Source of the DNA: Syntrophomonas sp.
GTDB lineage: Bacteria > Bacillota > Syntrophomonadia > Syntrophomonadales > Syntrophomonadaceae
Length of the DNA: 5,719 bases
NCBI GenBank assembly: GCA_028693695.1
Contig: JAQUUV010000144.1
Coordinates: 1-5,719, forward strand
Direction: 5' to 3'
Positions 1 to 5,719 of the stretch are shown here, piece by piece. Position numbers and translations under genes: made by a program. The stretch's first letter is position 1. Each line of letters starts with the position of its first letter. Under the pieces are notes generated by a model. That model was not told the origin of the DNA. It saw only the letters and a program-made list of their open reading frames with translations, and searched no databases.

Positions 1-1947
1 GCCAATGATTATGATACGCGCACAATTATTGATATAGCGCGGGCGATTGAAGGTATGCCCCGGCATGCCTCCGTTCATGCGGCCGGAGTAGTAATTGGCC
101 GGGAATCATTGAGTTCGCTCTTACCTTTACAGAAAACCACTGATGGACACGTTATAACCCAGTTTGCCAAGGAAACGGTAGAGGACATTGGCTTGCTCAA
201 AATGGATATTCTGGGCTTGAGAACTCTTACGGTTTTAGCCCGGGCAGTGGAGATAATTAAAAAAACACATGGTCTGACCTTAGATTTAGATAATTTACCG
301 CTGGAAGACGAGAAAGTTTATGAGCTTCTTCAATCCGCTAATACCATCGGCGTTTTTCAATTGGAGAGTGATGGTTTAAGACGGATATTGAGCGAGATGA
401 AGCCTAATCGTTTCGAGGATCTGATCGCAATCATCGCTCTATACCGTCCCGGGCCTTTGGGCAGCGGCATGGTGGAGGATTTTATCAACCGCAAGCATGG
501 ACGTCAGAAATTGGAGTACATCCACCCCCTCCTGGAAAACATATTAAAGGAAACCTATGGGGTTATTCTCTACCAGGAACAGGTAATGCGGGTAGCTAGT
601 GATTTGGCTAATTTCACTATGGGTGAGGCCGACGTGCTAAGGCGCGCGATGGGTAAAAAGAAGGCTAGCGAAATTGCGGCTATGCGGAATAAGTTCGTCC
701 AGGGGGCGCTTCAAAACGAAATTGGCCAGGATGTTTCCACTCGCCTGTTTGATCTTATGGAGAGTTTTGCCGGTTATGGTTTTAATAAAAGTCATTCCGC
801 CGCGTATGCAATGATTTCTTATCAGACTGCATATCTCAAGACTCATTATCCCGTGGAATATATGTGTGCCTTTTTAAGCAGTGTCATAGATCATCAGGAA
901 CGGGTAGTATTTTATATTAGGGAATGCCGGAAAATGGGGATAGCTATCCTAGCCCCGGATATCAATGAGAGTTTTGAGAATTTCACTGTAGGTGCTGGAG
1001 GGATTCGCTTTGGACTGGGAGCAATCAAAAATGTAGGCGTGAATGCAGTAAAAACCATTGTGGAAGCGCGCAGAGAAGGCAAATTCAAGTCCTTTTTTGA
1101 TTTCTGCCAACGAATAGATTTGTCCCAGATTAACAAACGCATGGTGGAAAATCTTATCGTTGCGGGTTGCTTTGATTCTCTGGGTAAGACCCGGAAACAG
1201 ACTATTTCCATTATGGATGAGTCTATAAGTTTAGCTTCCCGGATTAAACAGGCTGATAACGGGAACCAGATGTCACTTTTCGGAGATACTGCCAGCATGG
1301 TGGAAGAGCCGAAGCTTATTGTAACCGGTGAATGGGAGAACCGGGATAGGTTGAGCCGGGAGAAGGAGGTTCTAGGTTTTTATGTATCGGCTAATCCGCT
1401 CGATTCATATCGGCAAACCATTGAATTAGTGGTCACGGACGAAATTGCATCTCTGGAGAAAGAGAGTAGCGAAGAGTATGTGCGACTGGCAGGCATACCG
1501 GTTAATTTGAGCAAAAAAATTAGTCGTAAAGGTGATCCTTATGCGCGTTTCCATCTGGAAGATTTGAGCGGGCGTATTGAGGTGATGATTTTCCCGTCAG
1601 CTTACCGACAATTTATTAATAACATTATACCGGATACTCCAATTATAATAGAAGGATTTGTAGACCGGCGTGATGAACAGGCCAAAATAACGCTGCGCCG
1701 GGTATTTGAACTAAGTAGCACTTTAAAGGAACTGCATATCCGTTTGCCTTATGAGAAAACGGATCAGGAGGGAAAAAAAGAATTAGTAAAGACCCTAGCT
1801 AAGTACCCGGGTGAAATGGAGGTGTGTTTGCACCTGCCAAACAAAAAAATCCTGGTTCTGGATGAAAAGTTCGATGTAGATAGCAAGCTGGATTTGAAGA
1901 AACAACTGATTCAGATGTACGGCAAGAATAATGTATGGTTTAACTAG
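1..1947 (+). CDS. dnaE: DNA polymerase III subunit alpha, DnaE type (3' part; start lies before the window)
   Basis: This is the C-terminal part of the replicative DNA polymerase alpha subunit, which extends DNA strands at the fork while held by the beta clamp. The frame is open from base 1, so the start is outside; 648 residues are visible of a protein usually about 1,100-1,200 long. Domains in window residue numbers: palm motif PRHASVHAAGVVI (20-32); the third catalytic Asp in KMDILGLRTL (Asp69, equivalent by alignment to E. coli Asp555); fingers motifs YRPGPLGSGM (from 148), YGVILYQEQVM (from 186) and GFNKSHSAAYA (about 260-270); a helix-hairpin-helix segment FGLGAIKNVG (from about 337); a beta-clamp-binding motif QMSLF (423-427, bases 1267-1281); and an OB fold (about 494-570). 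The other two catalytic Asp residues and the PHP domain would lie upstream. The order is that of DnaE, not of PolC, which carries an internal exonuclease. The stop codon TAG overlaps the ribosome binding site of the next gene. No frameshift or truncation is seen in the visible part. Confidence 0.97.
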   Translation, partial: ANDYDTRTIIDIARAIEGMPRHASVHAAGVVIGRESLSSLLPLQKTTDGHVITQFAKETVEDIGLLKMDILGLRTLTVLARAVEIIKKTHGLTLDLDNLPLEDEKVYELLQSANTIGVFQLESDGLRRILSEMKPNRFEDLIAIIALYRPGPLGSGMVEDFINRKHGRQKLEYIHPLLENILKETYGVILYQEQVMRVASDLANFTMGEADVLRRAMGKKKASEIAAMRNKFVQGALQNEIGQDVSTRLFDLMESFAGYGFNKSHSAAYAMISYQTAYLKTHYPVEYMCAFLSSVIDHQERVVFYIRECRKMGIAILAPDINESFENFTVGAGGIRFGLGAIKNVGVNAVKTIVEARREGKFKSFFDFCQRIDLSQINKRMVENLIVAGCFDSLGKTRKQTISIMDESISLASRIKQADNGNQMSLFGDTASMVEEPKLIVTGEWENRDRLSREKEVLGFYVSANPLDSYRQTIELVVTDEIASLEKESSEEYVRLAGIPVNLSKKISRKGDPYARFHLEDLSGRIEVMIFPSAYRQFINNIIPDTPIIIEGFVDRRDEQAKITLRRVFELSSTLKELHIRLPYEKTDQEGKKELVKTLAKYPGEMEVCLHLPNKKILVLDEKFDVDSKLDLKKQLIQMYGKNNVWFN

Positions 1948-1953
1948 GAGGAG
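1945..1953 (+). promoter_or_regulatory. Ribosome binding site of mtrB, overlapping the dnaE stop
   Basis: TAGGAGGAG contains the dnaE stop codon (1945-1947) and a near-perfect Shine-Dalgarno core GGAGG (1947-1951), 8 bases before the ATG at 1960. The overlap suggests that translation of mtrB is coupled to termination on dnaE. A nearby ATG at 1956 is out of frame with mtrB. Confidence 0.8.
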
Positions 1954-1959
1954 AAATGC

Positions 1960-2199
1960 ATGAACGAGGCCTATTTGGGAGAAGATTATATTGTAATTAA
2001 GGCATTGGAGAATGGGGTAACCATAATTGGCCTTACCCGAGGAATGGACACTAAATTCCACCACACAGAAAAGCTGGATCGTGGAGAAATTCTGGTGGTT
2101 CAGTTTACGGAACATACCTCGGCCATAAAAATCAGAGGTAATGCGGAAATTGTTCACCGTTATGGAACAACTATGAGTGAGGGAATCAAGCGACAATAA
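1960..2199 (+). CDS. mtrB: Tryptophan RNA-binding attenuation protein (TRAP)
   Basis: This 79-residue protein matches TRAP, recognised from memory of the B. subtilis protein (75 residues). In Bacillus TRAP forms an 11-subunit ring that binds tryptophan between subunits and then wraps RNA carrying repeated GAG/UAG triplets, which terminates transcription or blocks translation of tryptophan genes. The hallmark stretches IGLTRG, DTKFHH, EKLD, QFTEHTSAIK and RG are all present. With a one-residue offset from Bacillus numbering, the RNA-contact set Lys38, Lys57, Arg59 (Bacillus Lys37, Lys56, Arg58), Phe33 and Asp40 is kept. So are the tryptophan-pocket residues Thr26, Thr31, Gln48, Thr50, His52, Thr53 and Ser54. 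Differences are mostly at the termini: the first residues differ, and the tail after the RYG motif is longer and basic. The start at 1960 is set by a strong ribosome binding site. In Bacillus the gene follows mtrA (folE); here it lies between dnaE and pfkA, with gaps of 12 and 14 bases, so it is probably co-transcribed with them. The family call is near certain; its RNA targets here are unknown, and no proper GAG/UAG array is visible in this window. Confidence 0.95.
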   Translation: MNEAYLGEDYIVIKALENGVTIIGLTRGMDTKFHHTEKLDRGEILVVQFTEHTSAIKIRGNAEIVHRYGTTMSEGIKRQ

Positions 2200-2201
2200 T
2201 T

Positions 2202-2209
2202 GGGGGTGA
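2202..2209 (+). promoter_or_regulatory. Ribosome binding site supporting the TTG start of pfkA
   Basis: GGGGGTGA is complementary to the 3' end of 16S rRNA except at one position of the AGGAGGTGA consensus, and ends 4 bases before TTG at 2214. It lies in the 14-base mtrB-pfkA gap. It supports the TTG as the true start, because a GTG inside it (2206-2208) is out of frame. Confidence 0.7.
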
Positions 2210-2213
2210 CCCG

Positions 2214-3170
2214 TTGCAAAGACTGGCAGTTTTAACCAGTGGCGGAGATGCGTCCGGCATGAATGCTACGATTCGGGCGGTAGTTCGTTCCGCTGTCTAC
2301 AGAGGGGTTGAGGTTTTTGGGGTTCACCAGGGTTTTGAGGGGCTTATTAATGGAGAAATTGAGCAGATGACTGCGGGTTCGGTAGCTGACATTATTCACC
2401 GGGGTGGAACTATTTTACAGACTTCCCGTTCCGAGCGGTTTAGAACCTTAGACGGAAGAGAAAAGGCGAGTGGCTTGCTCGGTGATCTGGGCATTGAGAA
2501 TCTGGTTATCATAGGGGGAAATGGCAGCCTGAGTGGGGGCTATGAGTTTTGCCAACTGGGAATAAATGTGATAGGCATACCGGCCACGATTGACAATGAT
2601 GTGCCATATACAGCCTCAATCGGCTTTGATACAGCGGTGAACACAGTCTTGGAGGCCATCAACAGACTGCGGGATACCGCTAGTAGTCATGGCCGAATTT
2701 TTGTTATAGAGGTTATGGGTCGGGACTGCGGTGAGATTGCTCTGGCGGCCGGGGTTGCTGGGGGGGCGGAATCAGTATTGATTCCTGAGATTGAACCTGA
2801 CCTTACTCAGGTTATCGAGAAGATTAATCAAGGTATTGAAAGAGGTAAACTGCACAGCATTATAATTGTAGCCGAAGGTGTTTATCCGGCGATGGAACTG
2901 CGGGATAAAATACAGGAAGAGACCGGACACGATACCCGGGTCAGCATCCTGGGACATATACAGCGGGGTGGTACACCCACCGCAGTAGATCGAATTTTGG
3001 CTTCCAGAATGGGTAAACATGCGGTAGATTCTATATGTCAGGGTGAACGGAATGTCATGGTAGCAGGTGAGGGGAATAGGATTTTTTCCATCCCCTTGGA
3101 GAAAGTGGTTAATGGGAAGCGGATACCTGAACTAGAAATGTATGAGATTGCCAGAATGCTTTCGATATGA
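2214..3170 (+). CDS. pfkA: 6-phosphofructokinase with an altered phosphoryl-donor site
   Basis: This cytoplasmic glycolytic enzyme would phosphorylate fructose 6-phosphate to the 1,6-bisphosphate. Its 318 residues compare with about 319-320 for bacterial PfkA, and the TTG start gives MQRLAVLTSGGD, aligned end to end with the family. Fructose-6-phosphate and catalytic residues are intact: Thr125, Asp127 and Asp129 in TIDND, Arg161, Met168 and Arg170 (EVMGR), Glu221, Arg242, His248 and Arg251 (GHIQRGG). Arg72 of the ATP site and the effector-site arginines Arg21 and Arg25 are also kept. The donor site is odd. Asn103 (codon AAT, 2520-2522) replaces the Mg-ATP aspartate of GGDGS. Residue 124 is Ala, where ATP enzymes have Gly (PGTIDND) and pyrophosphate enzymes have Lys (PKTIDND); residue 104 is Gly, as in ATP enzymes. 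GGDASGMN replaces GGDAPGMN, and the loop after TIDND is one residue short (VPYTASIGF against IPGTDFTIGF). The gene is followed after 8 bases by pyk. Membership of the family is certain; ATP-dependent activity, or activity at all, is less so. A second, canonical pfkA elsewhere is possible. Confidence 0.93.
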   Translation: MQRLAVLTSGGDASGMNATIRAVVRSAVYRGVEVFGVHQGFEGLINGEIEQMTAGSVADIIHRGGTILQTSRSERFRTLDGREKASGLLGDLGIENLVIIGGNGSLSGGYEFCQLGINVIGIPATIDNDVPYTASIGFDTAVNTVLEAINRLRDTASSHGRIFVIEVMGRDCGEIALAAGVAGGAESVLIPEIEPDLTQVIEKINQGIERGKLHSIIIVAEGVYPAMELRDKIQEETGHDTRVSILGHIQRGGTPTAVDRILASRMGKHAVDSICQGERNVMVAGEGNRIFSIPLEKVVNGKRIPELEMYEIARMLSI

Positions 3171-3175
3171 GGTGA
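3169..3175 (+). promoter_or_regulatory. Ribosome binding site of pyk, overlapping the pfkA stop
   Basis: GAGGTGA shares its first two bases with the pfkA TGA stop (3168-3170) and ends 3 bases before the ATG at 3179. This arrangement suggests coupled translation of the two glycolytic genes. Confidence 0.75.
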
Positions 3176-3178
3176 AAT

Positions 3179-4927
3179 ATGCGCAAGACAAAAATTATCT
3201 GTACGATCGGGCCGGCCAGTGAAGATAAAGATAAGCTGAGCCAACTGATTCACAATGGGATGAATGTAGCGCGGCTGAATTTCTCCCATGGGGAACATGC
3301 CGAACATAAGAAAAGAATTGATAATATACGCCAGGTTGCTAATGAAATGGATCGGCCCCTGGCAATTATGCTGGATACCAAGGGACCAGAGATACGAACG
3401 GGTAAGCTGCAGAATAAGAAAGTGAAACTGCAGGCCGGACAGACTTTTGTTTTGACCACCCGTCCCGTACCAGGCGATGAAAATGAAGTGGGGGTAAGCT
3501 ATCCTCAACTGCCCGTTGAGGTAAAGCCGGGAACATCTATACTGCTTTCCGATGGGCTAATAAACCTGCTGGTGGAGGAGACCACAGCCACAGATATTAT
3601 CTGCAGGGTAATTAACGGCGGAGAACTGGGCGAGAAAAAGGGAGTTAATGTGCCCGGGGTAAGGATAAACATGTGTTTTCTTAGTGAAAAGGATGTAGCA
3701 GATATTCATTTTGGCATCGATGAAGGGCTGGATTTTATTGCCGCTTCTTTTGTTAGAAATGCCCAGGATGTGTGGGATATTAGGCGCATACTGGAGTCGC
3801 GGGATGCGCATATTGATATAATAGCCAAGATCGAGAGCCAGGGTGGGGTAGACAATCTGGATGAAATTATCAAGGTAGCCGACGGAGTTATGGTGGCCCG
3901 AGGGGATTTGGGGGTTGAGATTCCTGCCGAGGAGGTTCCCCTGGTGCAGAAGATCATCATTGAAAAATGTAACCTGGCCGGCAAAGTGGTTATTATAGCT
4001 ACCCAGATGCTGGATTCCATGATCAACAACCCTCGGCCTACGCGAGCTGAGGTTTCAGATGTAGCCAATGCAATTTTTGACGGAGCGGATGCGATCATGC
4101 TGTCCGGGGAAACTGCGGCCGGGAAATATCCGGTGGAGGCGGTTGAAACCATGGCCAGGATAGCTAAAAGAGCTGAGGAGGTTCTGCCCTATCAGGAAAT
4201 TTTAAGGAGTAAGCGCTTGCAGGGAACCGCATCAGTCACTGATGCAATCAGTTATGCGACCTGTGCGACGGCGGCCAGACTAGGTATTTCGTCTATCATT
4301 ACCGCTACCAGCATCGGGACAACAGCGCGGATGGTATCTAAATACCGCCCAGAGGCTGATATTATAGCGGTTACCCCAGATCGAAAGGTCATGAATAAGC
4401 TAGTTATGGTCTGGGGAGTTCACCCGGTTCTTACCCAAGAGACTAAGGGAACCGATGAATTATTTGAGGAATCGCTGGCTCGGTGTCTGGAAATAGGCTA
4501 TATAAAGAAAGGCGATATGGTGGTTTTGACGGCAGGAAGCCCTTCCGGTTTTACGGGGAGTACCAACCTCTTAAAAGTCCACGTAGTAGGGGATATATTG
4601 GTGCAAGGAATGGGCATTGGTGCAAAACCGGTCAGCGGCAAGGTGCGAGTTATAATGGGGGATGAAGATCTGGAGAAAATCCAGGTCGGGGATGTCTTAG
4701 TTTGCCGCGGTGCTCATAGTGCCTACGCTAACTACTTGGAGCGGGTGGTGGCCCTGATTGCGGAGGAGGGAGGATTAACCTCCGATGCGGCTATAATGGG
4801 TCTTAACATGGGAATCCAGGTGGTCGTGGGAGCCCGTGATGCTACTCGTATATTAGAAAATGATATGCTGGTTACTGTAGATACACCTCACGGGCGCGTT
4901 TATAGCGGTCTGGCCAAAGTATTATAG
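3179..4927 (+). CDS. pyk: Pyruvate kinase, long form with C-terminal PEP-utiliser-like domain
   Basis: Pyruvate kinase makes ATP and pyruvate from phosphoenolpyruvate and ADP, the last step of glycolysis. The 582 residues fit the long Bacillus-type enzyme (about 585) and exceed the E. coli type (about 470). The catalytic core is recognisable: Arg32, Asn34 and Ser36 in NVARLNFSHG; Asp66, Lys68 and Arg73 in DTKGPEIRTG; Lys217 and Glu219 in AKIES; Asp243 in ARGDLGVEIP; and ATQMLDSM, PRPTRAEVSD and SGETAAGKYP. The allosteric C domain spans about 345-470. An extra domain (about 475-582), homologous to the phosphohistidine domain of PPDK and enzyme I, ends the protein. In it the usual TSHAA is TSDAA: Asp536 (codon GAT, 4784-4786) replaces His. 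Smaller departures are Ser124 in LLSDGLI, usually Asp, and NMCFLSEKD (164-172), where NLPxxxEKD is usual. The gene starts 8 bases after pfkA with an overlapping ribosome binding site, so the two are probably co-expressed. The call as pyruvate kinase is secure; what the extra domain does is not settled by sequence. Confidence 0.96.
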   Translation: MRKTKIICTIGPASEDKDKLSQLIHNGMNVARLNFSHGEHAEHKKRIDNIRQVANEMDRPLAIMLDTKGPEIRTGKLQNKKVKLQAGQTFVLTTRPVPGDENEVGVSYPQLPVEVKPGTSILLSDGLINLLVEETTATDIICRVINGGELGEKKGVNVPGVRINMCFLSEKDVADIHFGIDEGLDFIAASFVRNAQDVWDIRRILESRDAHIDIIAKIESQGGVDNLDEIIKVADGVMVARGDLGVEIPAEEVPLVQKIIIEKCNLAGKVVIIATQMLDSMINNPRPTRAEVSDVANAIFDGADAIMLSGETAAGKYPVEAVETMARIAKRAEEVLPYQEILRSKRLQGTASVTDAISYATCATAARLGISSIITATSIGTTARMVSKYRPEADIIAVTPDRKVMNKLVMVWGVHPVLTQETKGTDELFEESLARCLEIGYIKKGDMVVLTAGSPSGFTGSTNLLKVHVVGDILVQGMGIGAKPVSGKVRVIMGDEDLEKIQVGDVLVCRGAHSAYANYLERVVALIAEEGGLTSDAAIMGLNMGIQVVVGARDATRILENDMLVTVDTPHGRVYSGLAKVL

Positions 4928-5020
4928 GAAGTTAAAAATAAAGAAATTGAAAAATTGATAAGATAAAAAATTTTGTGAAATAAATAGCAATATAAAGAAG
5001 GAATTTAGAAGTCGATATCG

Positions 5021-5056
5021 AATTTTCTCTATTGAGGACTGTAATGTAGAGAAATT
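5021..5056 (+). promoter_or_regulatory. Inverted repeat, potential hairpin in the hbd leader
   Basis: TTTCTCTA (5024-5031) pairs perfectly with TAGAGAAA (5047-5054). Two further A-T pairs form outside a single bulged T, giving a 10-pair stem with a 15-base loop. The stem is AT-rich and is followed by an A-rich run, not by T residues, so it does not look like a terminator for the + strand. It ends about 28 bases before the hbd ribosome binding site. It could stabilise the mRNA or bind a regulator, or it could be chance in AT-rich DNA. Confidence 0.35.
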
Positions 5057-5084
5057 AGAAGACAAAAAAATTATCAGATTATTT

Positions 5085-5092
5085 GGAGGAGG
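5085..5092 (+). promoter_or_regulatory. Strong ribosome binding site of hbd
   Basis: GGAGGAGG lies 8 bases before the ATG at 5101, within otherwise AT-rich, probably unstructured sequence. This is consistent with high translation of an abundant catabolic enzyme. Confidence 0.8.
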
Positions 5093-5100
5093 AATTAATT

Positions 5101-5719
5101 ATGAAGGTAATGGTACTTGGTGCAGGTACTATGGGAGCGGGAATTGTACAGGTACTCGCTCAGTCCGGTTTTGATGTAGTTTTACGGGATATCAAAACGG
5201 AGTTTGTTGACAAGGGTATCAAAGGTATTGACAAGAAATTGGCCAAAATGGTAGACAAAGGGAAGATGGAAGCCGCTGCGAAAGATGCTGTAATGGCGAA
5301 AATCGTAGGCACCATTGACATGGCAGATGCTAAGGATTGTGATCTCGTAATTGAAGCTGCTATTGAAGTTATGGAAATTAAGAAAAGTATATTCAAAGAG
5401 TTGAATGAAATTTGTAAGCCCGAGTGCATTTTGGCTTCCAATACTTCAGCCCTAAGTATTACCGAAATCGGTGCTGCTTCTGGCAGACCTGACAAGATGA
5501 TTGGTATGCATTTCTTCAATCCCGTACCAGCTATGAAATTAGTTGAAATCATCCGTGGAGCTTCCACCAGTCAGGCCACTTATGATGCAATCAAGGAACT
5601 TACCACTAAGCTGGGTAAAGCTCCAGTTGAAATCAATGAAGCTCCTGGCTTTATTGTAAACCGTCTTTTGATCCCCATGCTGAACGAAGGTATGTATGCT
5701 TTAATGGAAGGCGTAGCCA
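5101..5719 (+). CDS. hbd: 3-hydroxybutyryl-CoA dehydrogenase (5' part; runs off the window end)
   Basis: The enzyme interconverts (S)-3-hydroxybutyryl-CoA and acetoacetyl-CoA with NAD(P), a central step of butyrate formation or, run in reverse, of butyrate beta-oxidation. The first 206 residues of a family usually about 280 long are visible. The N-terminal Rossmann fold has GAGTMGAGI (7-15), and Asp30 ends beta strand 2, where it usually binds the ribose of NAD. Catalytic residues are seen as Ser116 in SNTS, His137 and Asn140 in HFFNPVP, Glu149 in KLVE, and Asn187 in PGFIVNR. The C-terminal dimerisation domain begins near 185 and is cut by the window. There is no sign of an enoyl-CoA hydratase fusion: the protein starts directly at the NAD fold. 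It follows pyk after a 173-base spacer and is probably separately expressed. Its sequence is less GC-rich than the genes before it. The family is certain; preference for the C4 substrate and for NAD or NADP is inferred from the Clostridium-type sequence. Confidence 0.95.
   Translation, partial: MKVMVLGAGTMGAGIVQVLAQSGFDVVLRDIKTEFVDKGIKGIDKKLAKMVDKGKMEAAAKDAVMAKIVGTIDMADAKDCDLVIEAAIEVMEIKKSIFKELNEICKPECILASNTSALSITEIGAASGRPDKMIGMHFFNPVPAMKLVEIIRGASTSQATYDAIKELTTKLGKAPVEINEAPGFIVNRLLIPMLNEGMYALMEGVA

Larger units (their letters stand above)
4928..5100 (+). other. AT-rich spacer between pyk and hbd; probable hbd leader and promoter region
   Basis: This 173-base stretch is strikingly AT-rich and has no ORF of useful length on the + strand. 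It holds many A runs, a 10-base palindrome TCGATATCGA (5012-5021), an inverted repeat (5021-5056) and the hbd ribosome binding site. No GC-rich hairpin followed by a T run is seen after the pyk stop, so no canonical intrinsic terminator can be called. Several -35-like hexamers occur (TTGAAA 4947, TTGATA 4955) and -10-like TATAAA at 4991, but none pair at a convincing 16-18 base spacing. An hbd promoter here is expected from the spacer length, but I cannot place it. Confidence 0.5.

Noticed and set aside
912..1298. Minus-strand ORF of 128 codons opposite dnaE.
   Set aside because: It lies wholly within a well-conserved dnaE region, resembles no family I know, and is a by-product of codon composition. 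The same holds for the other minus-strand ORFs opposite pfkA, pyk and hbd.
1336..1375. Cluster of GAG/TAG triplets inside dnaE that resembles a TRAP target (TAG 1347, GAG 1353, 1360 and 1366, TAG 1373).
   Set aside because: The spacers are 3, 4, 3 and 4 bases and only about five triplets line up; TRAP sites need about 9-11 repeats spaced 2-3 bases. It lies in coding sequence rich in Glu and Arg codons, which explains it.
1945..1953. TAG-GAG-GAG directly before mtrB as an autoregulatory TRAP site.
   Set aside because: The triplets are contiguous without spacers and are fully explained by the stop codon and Shine-Dalgarno sequence.
4483..4665. Plus-strand ORF of 60 codons inside pyk.
   Set aside because: It is an out-of-frame reading of the conserved pyruvate kinase C domain, and the composition of its product is unlike a real protein.
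4947..4996. Possible hbd promoter from TTGAAA or TTGATA with TATAAA at 4991.
   Set aside because: The spacings are far from 16-18 bases (TTGATA to TATAAA is 30; TTGTGA at 4973 to TATAAA is 12), and such hexamers are common by chance in AT-rich DNA.

Overview
The window looks like chromosomal DNA of an anaerobic low-G+C Gram-positive bacterium (Firmicutes, class Clostridia). The evidence is purine-rich, strong Shine-Dalgarno sites, a Bacillus-type pyruvate kinase with a C-terminal extension, a TRAP (MtrB) homologue and a butyrate-pathway 3-hydroxybutyryl-CoA dehydrogenase. A butyrate-metabolising or syntrophic fatty-acid-oxidising member such as the Syntrophomonas group would fit. That placement is an inference from gene content, not a database match.

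All five genes lie on the + strand. Positions 1-1947 hold the C-terminal 648 codons of dnaE (replicative DNA polymerase III alpha; its start lies before the window). Next is a small 79-residue gene, mtrB (1960-2199), encoding the tryptophan-sensing RNA-binding attenuation protein TRAP. pfkA (6-phosphofructokinase, TTG start, 2214-3170) and pyk (long-form pyruvate kinase, 3179-4927) follow. The gaps are only 12, 14 and 8 bases, and two Shine-Dalgarno sites overlap the preceding stop codon, so dnaE-mtrB-pfkA-pyk is probably one translationally linked transcription unit. A 173-base AT-rich spacer (4928-5100) with an inverted repeat separates it from hbd (5101 to beyond the window end). The spacer shows no canonical intrinsic terminator.

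The block resembles the Bacillus order dnaE...accD-accA-pfkA-pyk, but a TRAP gene sits where accDA would be expected. Here the tryptophan-responsive regulator is co-oriented with replication and glycolysis genes, not with folate or tryptophan genes. The proteins themselves hold the other surprises. PfkA has Asn in place of the Mg-ATP aspartate (GGNGS for GGDGS), Ala at the ATP/PPi-discriminating position 124, and a one-residue deletion just after the catalytic TIDND motif, while its fructose-6-phosphate residues are intact. Pyk keeps its catalytic core but has Asp in place of the usual His in its C-terminal PEP-utiliser-like domain (TSDAA for TSHAA). In an organism that lives on fatty acids, these changes could reflect altered donor use, altered regulation or relaxed constraint on glycolysis.
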